DNA of 39,192 nucleotides from Verrucomicrobiales bacterium (GTDB lineage: Bacteria > Verrucomicrobiota > Verrucomicrobiia > Limisphaerales > UBA9464). The position numbers were made by a program, and so were the translations under genes. Position 1 is the stretch's first letter; each line of letters opens with the position of its first letter. The notes under the pieces were generated by a model. It was not told the origin of the DNA. It ran no database searches and saw only the letters and a program-made list of their open reading frames with translations. The stretch lies in NCBI GenBank assembly GCA_005793375.1, contig SXSK01000339.1, positions 1-39,192 on the forward strand, read 5' to 3'. This document shows, in pieces, positions 26,759 to 35,090 of this stretch.

Positions 26759-29491
26759 ATGGAAGAGTGCGGTCATTGTGCCTTGAACGGTTCCGGAGCG
26801 GCGAACAGATTACAAGGACCCGTGCCACATTGCTGCCGAACTCAATTCCGACGAACCCGCCTACTTCTGTGCCTGCTCGGTTGCCTGTGCTGGCGCATTC
26901 CGGCGCAATCGTTGGTGATCAACGAAATCGTATCGAGCAATGCGACGGGGATTGATGATGAAGATGGAGACCGTCCGGACTGGATCGAACTGTATAATAG
27001 GAGTCCGGTGGCCACGAGCACGGCGGGCTACGGGCTGAGCGATGACCCAAACCAACCTTACAAATGGCGATTACCGAGTCTGATCGTCCCAGGTCGCGGC
27101 TTTTTATTCGTGTATGCTTCTGGAAAGGACCGCACCAACGATCTTCAACGGTTGCACGCCAACTTTTCCATTCGAGCAGACGGTGAGAGACTCTTCCTTA
27201 CCGGCCCCTTAGATGGTGTGACGCAGGATTTCCCGTCGAGGCAACTTCCTCGTGACGTGTCTGTGGGACGGATGCCCGACGGTGGTTCGAATGTCGTTTT
27301 TCTCGGCCGGTCGACGCCGCGCGCGGCGAACCTTGAGCCGGGATATATCACTGTCTGTTTGCCCCCCACCTTTTCGAGGGAAGGCGGCTTTTATACGACA
27401 CCATTCTCGTTGCAGATTCAGGTGTCGGAACCACACACCGTGATTCGCTATACCCTGGACGGATCAGAGCCTGCGGAGACTTCGCCTCTGTATGTGGGAC
27501 CGCTATCGATTCGAGATCGATCGATGGATGCTAACCTGCTATCCCTTATCCCTGGTACGGCGACGATGAATCAGCATACGGACGGTTGGCTGCCACCCAA
27601 GGGGTTGGTCCCCAAATGCACCGTGATCCGGTCACGTGCGTTTCGGAGTCAGGCGCTCCCCAGTGAAATCCTGACCCGTACTTGGTTTGTGGGTGCCAAT
27701 TCGCCGTCCCGCTTTCAATTGCCCGTGATCTCGATCGTCACGGATACCAACGGCTTGTTTGACTACGAGCGTGGTATTTATGTGATGGGTAAGGTTTTCG
27801 ATGAGTATCGAGCGGCGAGCCCGAATGAAATTCTGACAGGCCATACTCCGGCGAACTATCACGGTCGAGGATCCGACTGGGAGAGGCCTGCGTCCCTCGA
27901 GTTCTATCGGCCCGATGGGGTCTTGGCCTTTGCCCGGCAGGTTCAATTGGATATTCAGGGGCACTCTTCCCGATCCTTCCGTCAGAAGTCCCTGGGTGTT
28001 CGTTCCCTCGAAGGAGACTTCCCGCTGGAGACTTTCCCGGGACTGATCGCCCGAGGCACCGGGCTTCCGATGGAGGGGTTTTCGAAAATAAGGCTCTCCA
28101 ATTCGGGCAATGACTGGGCCTATTCGTTACTCCGGGATGCCTTGGTTCATACGTTAGTTTCAGCTCTGCCAATGGATGGGCTGGCCTACCGGCCCTGTGT
28201 GGTGTTTCTCGACGGCGAGTACTGGGGGATTCACAACCTTCGCGAGCGCCAGGACGGGACTTGGATTCAGTCCCATTATGGAGTCGATCGAACGGATATC
28301 GTTTTGTGCGAAGGGGAGGGAACGCTCCTGGAGGGCCGACCTGGAGAGGAGAGAGTCTTCGTGCAACTGCGCGATTATCTGCGCACAAACGACCTGTCAC
28401 TGGATGTCCATGCTAGTTATGTGGAGTCGGCCATGGATGTGGACAATTTTTTGTTGTACCAGGCGATCGAAATATACATCGCCAATGCGGATTGGCCGCA
28501 CAATAACATTCGGTATTGGCGAAAGCGAACCGAGGCGGAGGGCAGTTTGGCGAATGCTGGACACGACGGGCGCTGGCGCTGGATGCTGTTTGATACGGAT
28601 TTGAGTTACTCGCATCCATGGAGTGGCGGTTTTGGTGATAACACACTTTCAGCCGCAACCAATCCCTCAGGGAGACCTGGCGTTGATGCGCCGTGGTCGA
28701 CGGTGATGCTGCGCCAACTTCTGAAAGTGCCGCGGTATCGGAATCGGTTTATTAATCGGATGGCCGACCTGTTGAATTCTTCCCTGCATGAGTCACCAGC
28801 GACGTCGACACTTGAACGGCTAAGTAACGCCATCTCACCCGCGATGCCAACTCATTTGGATCGATGGCAAACCATGAATGGAACGATGGCAGGTTGGAAC
28901 GATCAACTGCGTGCCATGCGACTTTTTGCCAACCAGCGGCCAACCTATCTGCGTCAGCACGTTTCCAGCTACTTCAAGCTGGATGGCTATGCTCGATTGA
29001 CGCTCGACGCAACGCCGAAGGGAGCCGGGAAAATTCGGGTCAATTCACTGTGGCTAACCCCATCGACACCGGGCGTGAACACGACGAATCCTTACCCTTG
29101 GCAAGGTCACTACTTTCGTGGGGTCCCGATTCAAGTGGAGGCTACTGCAACGCCTGGGTGGACTTTTGTGGGGTGGGAAGGGCGCCCTGAGGTGGCGACC
29201 CAGCGGATCGATTTGGAATTGGCCGGTGCCACTGAGTTAGTGGCTCGGTTTGAACCGGAAAGGGTGATCATTGATTCACTGGCTCGCACTCTGGGTGGGG
29301 GGCTGATATTTGGCTACACCGGTTCGGCCAACTCGGAACATTGGCTCCAGGAATCTTCGGATCTAAGGGTGTGGCTGGATGTGATCCGGGGAGTCGCCAA
29401 TGAAACAGGGCGCGGAACCCTGGAGCTGCCGGCAGTTGATTTTAGCCAACCGAGCGCTCGGTATTTTCGTCTGAACCGTCGGAGCCGCTAG
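26759..29491 (+). CDS. CotH-family secreted kinase-fold protein with lamin-tail domain
   Basis: About 910 residues. Signal peptide RTRLLLCLLGCLCWRIPAQS, then a lamin-tail domain (LVINEIVSSNATGIDDEDGD, DWIELYNRS, GYGLSDDPNQPYKWRLP). A CHB_HEX-type segment (VIRYTLDGSEPAETSPLY) follows, and then the CotH region: FSKIRLSNSGNDWAYSLLRD, VVFLDGEYWGIHNLRERQD, the catalytic-type NADWPHNNIRYWR and the metal-binding-type WMLFDTDLSYS. CotH is an atypical secreted protein kinase in spore coats. Here the metal residues look conserved, so activity is plausible, but target and role are unknown. The C-terminus has a GWTFVGWEG bacterial repeat unit and ends with the module W-L-Q-E-S...YFRLNRRSR shared with two other proteins here. 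The start is the ATG at 26759; a GTG at 26744 is the alternative. Confidence 0.88.
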   Translation: MEECGHCALNGSGAANRLQGPVPHCCRTQFRRTRLLLCLLGCLCWRIPAQSLVINEIVSSNATGIDDEDGDRPDWIELYNRSPVATSTAGYGLSDDPNQPYKWRLPSLIVPGRGFLFVYASGKDRTNDLQRLHANFSIRADGERLFLTGPLDGVTQDFPSRQLPRDVSVGRMPDGGSNVVFLGRSTPRAANLEPGYITVCLPPTFSREGGFYTTPFSLQIQVSEPHTVIRYTLDGSEPAETSPLYVGPLSIRDRSMDANLLSLIPGTATMNQHTDGWLPPKGLVPKCTVIRSRAFRSQALPSEILTRTWFVGANSPSRFQLPVISIVTDTNGLFDYERGIYVMGKVFDEYRAASPNEILTGHTPANYHGRGSDWERPASLEFYRPDGVLAFARQVQLDIQGHSSRSFRQKSLGVRSLEGDFPLETFPGLIARGTGLPMEGFSKIRLSNSGNDWAYSLLRDALVHTLVSALPMDGLAYRPCVVFLDGEYWGIHNLRERQDGTWIQSHYGVDRTDIVLCEGEGTLLEGRPGEERVFVQLRDYLRTNDLSLDVHASYVESAMDVDNFLLYQAIEIYIANADWPHNNIRYWRKRTEAEGSLANAGHDGRWRWMLFDTDLSYSHPWSGGFGDNTLSAATNPSGRPGVDAPWSTVMLRQLLKVPRYRNRFINRMADLLNSSLHESPATSTLERLSNAISPAMPTHLDRWQTMNGTMAGWNDQLRAMRLFANQRPTYLRQHVSSYFKLDGYARLTLDATPKGAGKIRVNSLWLTPSTPGVNTTNPYPWQGHYFRGVPIQVEATATPGWTFVGWEGRPEVATQRIDLELAGATELVARFEPERVIIDSLARTLGGGLIFGYTGSANSEHWLQESSDLRVWLDVIRGVANETGRGTLELPAVDFSQPSARYFRLNRRSR

Positions 29492-29763
29492 ACTTCCTCC
29501 TGGCGCATCTCCGAGTTGTCGACATTTGGGGATCGGTCGTCCCTGGAATTCCCCAACAGCGGTGGAGGGCCACCTCGCTCCAAAGGCGCCGGTAACTTGG
29601 ATATGCGCCCACTTCCTCTTTTCAACCTAATTCATGCTTGCCGCGAGGTGTGGCTCTGACTTGTATAGGCAGACTCGCCTTCGACCTGAACCTAGTTCCA
29701 ATTTCCCGAGTCGGAATTGGGTTCGGCGTCGTTGGCTCACACAACTCAAACTACCATGCAGCC

Positions 29764-31800
29764 ATGATACGCCAACTTTTCCCACTGATTGCGGCTATGA
29801 CAACCCTTCTGGTTGTCCAAGCGCAGGGTCCACAAGGGCCATTCCCACCTGACCAATGGCCGGGCAGCATCGATAAAACCAAGACGGTGCATTACGTCTC
29901 CGTGGGGGATGTCTTTGTGCCACCCGCAGACAATTGGATAACGGGCAATATGTCCATCCTCAGCGGTGGGGATCAAGTGACCACCCCCATCAAGATTGGA
30001 GGTTTCGACGGACTAAAGGCCACTGGCAATTATCTCAACACAGCGGACAACGATTACTCTTCCTGGGCCGAGGAGCAGGAGATCGACATTCTGGTGCAGG
30101 TTTATGGCGATGGCGCTCTCTTCAACGCTGCGGGCAATCCACGAAACTTTCCATTTCTCATGGGCACACTGCCGGAATTAGCCGCCCCGAGTGGAGGTCA
30201 AATTCCAGTGGAAGCGCGCAATCGGCAGTGGAATTGGGTGTTGTTCCGAGTCCCGAATGGCACGCGTGGTAGTGACGGCTCGCGATTTGTGGGATCCATT
30301 CCGGCGAATGCCCAAGGCGCGACGGCAGCCGGTGGGGTCAATGGCGGCACGCTGCGCATGGAAGGAGTGCCCAACCTGATTATTCGCGTCATTGCCTTTG
30401 GCCAAAAGGGGGCTTTTGGCGAGCTGGAACAAGTCAATCAGTTCGCCAAAGCCGCGGAATGCCCCGCGGAGCCAGATAGAAACCGTGCTTGGCTGGACAT
30501 CTCCAAGAACCAGTCGGATCACATGCAATTGGCGGATGCAGGGGATCAGAAAGTTGTTTTTGAAGACAATGTTGGCCCCGCCAATGACAAGCGCCGATCC
30601 GTTCGTCCCAGTGGGGCTTACATAAATTTTCCCGTGACGGAGAATTTTCTGGGAACTGCCTGTCGGGATCCGCGAGCGGTCAAGGTCTGTGTCGAGTTTT
30701 ATGACGATCCTGCACTCGCCGGGAAGTCCTTTGGACCTGAAGCATACGCCACGGACGACAAGGGTGGCATTGGTTTCGTCGCCGCCAATCGGCGTCAGAC
30801 ACTCAAAGGCACGGGTCGGTGGATCAAACGGTCATGGACAGTACCCGCGGTGAGTCTGTTCGGCGTTAATGTGGCTCCGCTGACCGCTGGTCCCCGGTTC
30901 TTTTTTGAAGAAGGGGCTCCCGTGGCGATCTCACGATTCGATCTTGGAATTTTCCGAGCCGGCAATCATCCGCTCGCGGGACAAGATCCATTGCCGGAGT
31001 GTTTCGAAGACCCTGACTGGTGTACCTATGGGACGTTTGCTGAAATGGACTTGGCCACTGGAAAACTAGATGGTCTGGCCCCGGGCAACAGCGGTGGGGA
31101 CCAAGAGATGATTCAGGAAGAAGGCGGCCCCGCCACCGATCGCCGCAATGGGATTCGCCCGGCCCGCGGTGATGGATCCGCGCAATTCCAGCACATCTAT
31201 CTCAATTTCGCGATCACCGACGAGAAGCTCGGACCCACCAGCCAGCCCGGCGTCAAACTCGCGATCTGTGTGACCTACTACGACGACCCAAATCTCATCG
31301 GAGCGCAATTCCGCCCTGAAGTCTACATCGGCGACAAGGGTGGGGTGGAAGGGTTTGCCTTCACCGGTGGCGATATCGCGGTGCGACTCGAAGGGACCGA
31401 CACCTGGCGTGACGCTTACTTTGAGATCAACGATGTGAAGTTCAGCGGTGTGAACCAAGGGCCGCAGGCAGCCGCGCGCTTTTATGTGAGCGACAAGGTC
31501 ATCTTCTCCAAAGTGCGCTATGGCGTCATTCGTTCATGCGATCCCAAGAGGGTCAATCCTTTGGCGGCGTGCAAACCCGTGGTCATACCCCCGAGTCCAG
31601 AAATCAACGTCACGCGTAATGCCGACGGCTCCCTCAAAATTTTGTGGGCTGCGACTGCGGCGGATTTCGCCTTGGAACAATCGCTGAGCCTGACCGCCCC
31701 CAATTGGGTGGGTGTGGCTGAAGTGCCTGTTGTGGCTGGTGACCAAGTGAGCGTGACGGTGAAGCCGGCGGGCTCCACCTACTACCGACTGCGCAAGTAA
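29764..31800 (+). CDS. Secreted protein with a duplicated beta-rich domain, function unknown
   Basis: Protein of 678 residues starting at the ATG at 29764, because it opens a clear signal peptide (LFPLIAAMTTLLVVQAQ); the frame also runs 42 codons further upstream without sense. Residues 30-240 form an N-terminal domain that I cannot place. Two homologous units of about 140 residues follow at roughly 255-410 and 455-615. Shared marks are G-P-A-N/T-D-K/R-R-x-x-x-R-P, VCVEFYDDPALAGKSFGPEAY against ICVTYYDDPNLIGAQFRPEVY, and a late F-x-V-S/x-x-K segment. Each unit has an acidic D-D-P centre. The C-terminus (ILWAATAADFALEQSLSL, W-V-G-V...YYRLRK) is the module also found in the 19475 and 26759 proteins. 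No catalytic motif is apparent. A hairpin terminator follows. Confidence 0.8.
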   Translation: MIRQLFPLIAAMTTLLVVQAQGPQGPFPPDQWPGSIDKTKTVHYVSVGDVFVPPADNWITGNMSILSGGDQVTTPIKIGGFDGLKATGNYLNTADNDYSSWAEEQEIDILVQVYGDGALFNAAGNPRNFPFLMGTLPELAAPSGGQIPVEARNRQWNWVLFRVPNGTRGSDGSRFVGSIPANAQGATAAGGVNGGTLRMEGVPNLIIRVIAFGQKGAFGELEQVNQFAKAAECPAEPDRNRAWLDISKNQSDHMQLADAGDQKVVFEDNVGPANDKRRSVRPSGAYINFPVTENFLGTACRDPRAVKVCVEFYDDPALAGKSFGPEAYATDDKGGIGFVAANRRQTLKGTGRWIKRSWTVPAVSLFGVNVAPLTAGPRFFFEEGAPVAISRFDLGIFRAGNHPLAGQDPLPECFEDPDWCTYGTFAEMDLATGKLDGLAPGNSGGDQEMIQEEGGPATDRRNGIRPARGDGSAQFQHIYLNFAITDEKLGPTSQPGVKLAICVTYYDDPNLIGAQFRPEVYIGDKGGVEGFAFTGGDIAVRLEGTDTWRDAYFEINDVKFSGVNQGPQAAARFYVSDKVIFSKVRYGVIRSCDPKRVNPLAACKPVVIPPSPEINVTRNADGSLKILWAATAADFALEQSLSLTAPNWVGVAEVPVVAGDQVSVTVKPAGSTYYRLRK

Positions 31801-31826
31801 TCTCAGCTCAGTTTTCGGTGAGCGAC

Positions 31827-31858
31827 ACACGGCGCGGCTTCGGCCGCGCCGTGTCTTT
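31827..31858 (+). terminator. GC-rich hairpin with TTCG loop
   Basis: ACACGGCGCGGC (31827-31838) and GCCGCGCCGTGT (31843-31854) pair perfectly over 12 bases with a stable TTCG tetraloop. Only a short T run (CTTT) follows. It begins 26 bases after the stop of the secreted protein at 29764, so it is most likely its terminator. Confidence 0.8.
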
Positions 31859-31932
31859 GGTCCGTTGGGGTCTGCTTGATAATAATTGTCCTGCGGCCAA
31901 CTCCGACCTGTCTGCCTTATTCAGTGACGTGT

Positions 31933-31954
31933 ACCTCGGGCATGTCCCCGAGGT
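31933..31954 (-). terminator. Hairpin at the 3' end of aspS
   Basis: ACCTCGGG (31933-31940) and CCCGAGGT (31947-31954) pair perfectly around a six-base loop, and the stem touches the aspS stop codon. No clear U-tract follows on the minus strand, so it may act as an RNA 3'-end stabiliser or a weak terminator. Confidence 0.5.
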
Positions 31955-33753
31955 CACTCCTTCTTTGCCGTTTTCACGTCGATATGCAGATCCCGCAATT
32001 GACGCGGTGTCACAGCGCTGGGGCTTTCGGTCATTAAGCAAACGCCCTTAGCCGTCTTCGGGAACGCGATGACGTCCCGGATGCTGGTGGTGTTACAAAG
32101 AATAGCGCACATGCGGTCGAATCCCAAGGCGATGCCACCGTGGGGAGGGGCGCCAAAACGGAAGGCTTCCAGCATATAACCAAACCGCAATTTGGTTTCG
32201 TCGGGCGGGATGGCCAGGATTTCTTCGAAGATGGTTTTTTGGACTTCGGGTTGGTGGATCCGGATGGACCCGCCGCCGAGTTCGACGCCGTTGACGACGA
32301 TATCGTAATGCTGGCCGCGCACTTTCTTGGGATCCTGCTTGAGGAACGGGATATCGTCGGCGACTGGGGCCGTGAATGGATGATGGCTGGAATACCAGCG
32401 GTTCATTTCCTTGTCATAACTGAGTAAGGGGAAGTCGACGACCCAGAGGAAATCGAACCGTGAGGGATCGATGGTGAGTTTGCCTTGGTGTTTGAGAACG
32501 TCCGCGCAATAAAGGCGGATTTTGCCGAGGATTTCACAGGCATTGAGCCATTGATCGGCGGCGAATAGGATGAGGTCACCCTCTTCAATGGCGAGTTTTT
32601 CGCGCAAGGCGGCCTTTTCTGCCTCGCTAAAGAACTTCACGATGGGGGATTTCCATTCGCCATTCTCCACTTTGATGAACGCCAGCCCTTTGGCGCCAAA
32701 GCTCTTGGCATACTCGGTCATGGTTTCGAGTTGGCCCTGGGTGGCACCGGCGAGGCCCTTGGCATTCAGCGCTTTCACCACACCGTTGGCTGCGACAGCG
32801 CCGCTGAAGACCTTGAATGAGCTGGAGCGGAAATCCTCGGTCAGGTCGACAAGTTCCATGCCGAAGCGAGTATCGGGTTTGTCGATGCCGTAGCGATTCA
32901 ACGCTTCCTCGAAGCTGATTCGTTTGAAGGGTGTTGGGATGTCGCGGTCGAGCGCTGTCTTCCAGACCCGCTTTAACAGGCCTTCGATCAGTGAATAGAT
33001 GTCTTCGCGATCGATGAAACTCATCTCGATATCGACCTGCGTGAACTCGGGTTGACGATCGGCGCGGAGGTCCTCATCACGGTAACAGCGAGCGAGTTGG
33101 AAATACCGCTCCACGCCGGCTACCATGAGGATCTGTTTGAATTGCTGTGGTGACTGGGGCAGAGCGTAAAACGTTCCGGGCTCGCGCCGATTGGGCACGA
33201 GGAATTCGCGTGCACCCTCGGGAGTGGACTTGAAGAGGGTTGGGGTCTCGACCTCGAGGAACCCGTTTTCATCCATGTAACTGCGGGTCGCGATGGCCAC
33301 TTTGGATCGGAGTCGCAGGTTTCGCGTCATCTCCGGGCGGCGCAAATCCAGGTAACGATACTGGAGTCGAAGCTCCTCGTTCACCTTGTTGGCGATTTCA
33401 GGGTCATCGACGGGGAATGGCAGGACGTCGGCGTGGTTGAGTATGTGAAGGCTTTTGACCAACACCTCGACATGGCCTGTAGAGATCTTGGCATTGTCGG
33501 TGCCCGGCGGGCGCACGCGAACGGCGCCGTGTACCTCGATGACCGACTCCGAATGCAGTTTCGCTGCGGCTTCGAAGACGGCTTGGGGAAGATCTTGAGG
33601 ATCAAAAACGGTCTGGGTGCGGCCTTCACGATCCCTAAGATCAATGAAAAGGACGCCGCCCAAATCGCGGCGGCTGTGGACCCAACCGGTCAGGGTAACT
33701 TCTTTTCCGGCGTGCTGTGGCCGGAGTTCATTGCAGTGATGCGTGCGAGTCAT
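31954..33753 (-). CDS. aspS: Aspartyl-tRNA synthetase
   Basis: Class II synthetase of 599 residues that charges tRNA with aspartate. I chose the ATG at 33753 (MTRTHHCNEL), which opens the family's usual N-terminus; the frame runs 38 codons further up without sense. Domains in order: N-terminal OB-fold anticodon-binding domain (VTLTGWVHSRRDLGGVLFID), the class II core with motif 2 (YFQLARCYRDEDLRADRQPE), the bacterial GAD insertion at about residues 280-420, and motif 3 (GIALGFDRMCAIL). The OB-fold has Leu in RRDLGG, where non-discriminating bacterial enzymes carry His (RDHGG), but also GT in RPPGTDN as in the non-discriminating type. Specificity for tRNA-Asn therefore cannot be settled from these positions. 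Confidence 0.96.
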   Translation of the reverse strand: MTRTHHCNELRPQHAGKEVTLTGWVHSRRDLGGVLFIDLRDREGRTQTVFDPQDLPQAVFEAAAKLHSESVIEVHGAVRVRPPGTDNAKISTGHVEVLVKSLHILNHADVLPFPVDDPEIANKVNEELRLQYRYLDLRRPEMTRNLRLRSKVAIATRSYMDENGFLEVETPTLFKSTPEGAREFLVPNRREPGTFYALPQSPQQFKQILMVAGVERYFQLARCYRDEDLRADRQPEFTQVDIEMSFIDREDIYSLIEGLLKRVWKTALDRDIPTPFKRISFEEALNRYGIDKPDTRFGMELVDLTEDFRSSSFKVFSGAVAANGVVKALNAKGLAGATQGQLETMTEYAKSFGAKGLAFIKVENGEWKSPIVKFFSEAEKAALREKLAIEEGDLILFAADQWLNACEILGKIRLYCADVLKHQGKLTIDPSRFDFLWVVDFPLLSYDKEMNRWYSSHHPFTAPVADDIPFLKQDPKKVRGQHYDIVVNGVELGGGSIRIHQPEVQKTIFEEILAIPPDETKLRFGYMLEAFRFGAPPHGGIALGFDRMCAILCNTTSIRDVIAFPKTAKGVCLMTESPSAVTPRQLRDLHIDVKTAKKE

Positions 33754-33908
33754 GTCGAAAACAGGGGGCGGATAATGGGCGCGCAGTGCTTTTTTGCAAA
33801 AGGAACTTTTTCCTAAACGAAGTGCAAGGAGTTTGGTTTTGGTGGAGGACTCGACGATTGACCACAATCTGATTGTGAAGCCGGTCCAGTTTCGCGTAGA
33901 AACCGCCT

Positions 33909-34694
33909 GTGAATTTGCAAGATTTCCGATGCATTGGAGTGTCTCTACTGGTGGCTGTGGGTTCCGTTTCCCTCGGGCTTTCGGCTGCTGAACCGACTGT
34001 GGCTCAAGGAGCTAACACCGCTGAGCTCAAGACGGTAGACGCCGTAATCCAACGATTCGTGGAGGCGATTGGAGGGGAGACAGCGGTGCGCAAGCTTACC
34101 CAACGGACGACCAAAGGCTCGCTGGAGCTTCAGCAGCAGGGCGTCTCGGTGGAGCTCAAGGTCGAGTCTAAAGCTCCAAACAAACGGTTGACCACCATCA
34201 TCTTGCCGGGCGGTGCTGGAGAATTGGCCACGGGATTTGATGGGACGGCTGCTTGGCGTAGCATTCCAGTGCAAGGTGTGGTTGACCTGACTGGCGACGA
34301 AGCTCGAAGCACCAAAGAGGAATCCAATTTCTGGGAAGTGGTCGATTTTAAGTCGGCTTATTCCAAATTGGAACTTAAGGGTATCACCAAGGTGGCTGGG
34401 GCGGAGTGTTATTTAATAGAAGCCACCCCGGCGGGTGGGAAGACGCAGAAAGTCTATTTTAGCAAACAGAATGGATTGATCGTGAGACGGGATTCTGAGG
34501 CGCCGACACTCACTGGTTCCATGGCTCCTACCGAAACCTACTTTGAAGATTATCGAACCGTCGACGGCATGAAGATGGCATTTAAGATGCGGCGGACGTT
34601 GCCGGAAGACTTTGCGTTTACGTTTGTTACCAGCGAAGTCAACCATGCCACGCCGATTGCGGACAGCCGGTTCAAAAAACCCGAAACAAAGTAA
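33909..34694 (+). CDS. Secreted LolA/DUF4292-like protein
   Basis: Protein of 261 residues with a signal peptide (IGVSLLVAVGSVSLGLSAA) and a GTG start at 33909. The body has the beta-sheet pattern of LolA/LolB-like outer-membrane lipoprotein-sorting proteins: an N-terminal helix FVEAIGGETAVRKLTQRTTK, a long curved sheet (KGSLELQQQGVSVELKVES, TGFDGTAAWR) and a C-terminal ETYFEDYRTVDGMKMAFKM strand that is typical of this fold. That family includes carriers of lipoproteins as well as many periplasmic proteins of unknown role, so carrier activity is only a possibility. It is divergent from aspS, with 155 bases between the two starts. Confidence 0.75.
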   Translation: MNLQDFRCIGVSLLVAVGSVSLGLSAAEPTVAQGANTAELKTVDAVIQRFVEAIGGETAVRKLTQRTTKGSLELQQQGVSVELKVESKAPNKRLTTIILPGGAGELATGFDGTAAWRSIPVQGVVDLTGDEARSTKEESNFWEVVDFKSAYSKLELKGITKVAGAECYLIEATPAGGKTQKVYFSKQNGLIVRRDSEAPTLTGSMAPTETYFEDYRTVDGMKMAFKMRRTLPEDFAFTFVTSEVNHATPIADSRFKKPETK

Positions 34695-34718
34695 TGGCTG
34701 GACGGGTGTTCCTGGCAG

Positions 34719-35090
34719 ATGAATGCCTCTGTCATGAATATTGAACCCACTCGCGCAGCAGGACCAGAACGGAGTTGGGAAGTCCTTTGTCATTTGGCAC
34801 CATTGGTTGGTTACCTGATGGTTTTTGGCGGCGTTTTAGGTCCGCTCATCGTCTGGTTAGTGAAGAAAGCGGAGTACCCCAGCGTCGATGCCCACGGCCG
34901 GGAAGTGTTGAATTTCCAGATTTCCTGGCTCATTTATGGGCTATTGAGCGTCCCGCTGTGCTTCATCGTCATTGGTATCCCGATCGCGCTCCTCCTGTAC
35001 GTCTCGGGTTTCATCTTGAGCATTGTGGGTGGGCTCAAGGCCAGCAACGGCGAGATGTATCGTTACCCATTGACCTTGCGATTCCTTTAG
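34719..35090 (+). CDS. DUF4870 (Tic20-like) membrane protein
   Basis: Small inner-membrane protein of 123 residues. It matches DUF4870 from end to end: the opening SWEVLCHLAPLVGYLM, then LGPLIVWLVKKAEYPSVDAHGREVLNFQISW, a hydrophobic hairpin and the ending GGLKASNGEMYRYPLTLRFL. Three to four membrane segments are predicted. Role unknown; homologues are common and uncharacterised. An internal ATG at 34734 is an alternative start. Its stop codon abuts the stop codon of larC on the other strand with no gap. Confidence 0.92.
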   Translation: MNASVMNIEPTRAAGPERSWEVLCHLAPLVGYLMVFGGVLGPLIVWLVKKAEYPSVDAHGREVLNFQISWLIYGLLSVPLCFIVIGIPIALLLYVSGFILSIVGGLKASNGEMYRYPLTLRFL

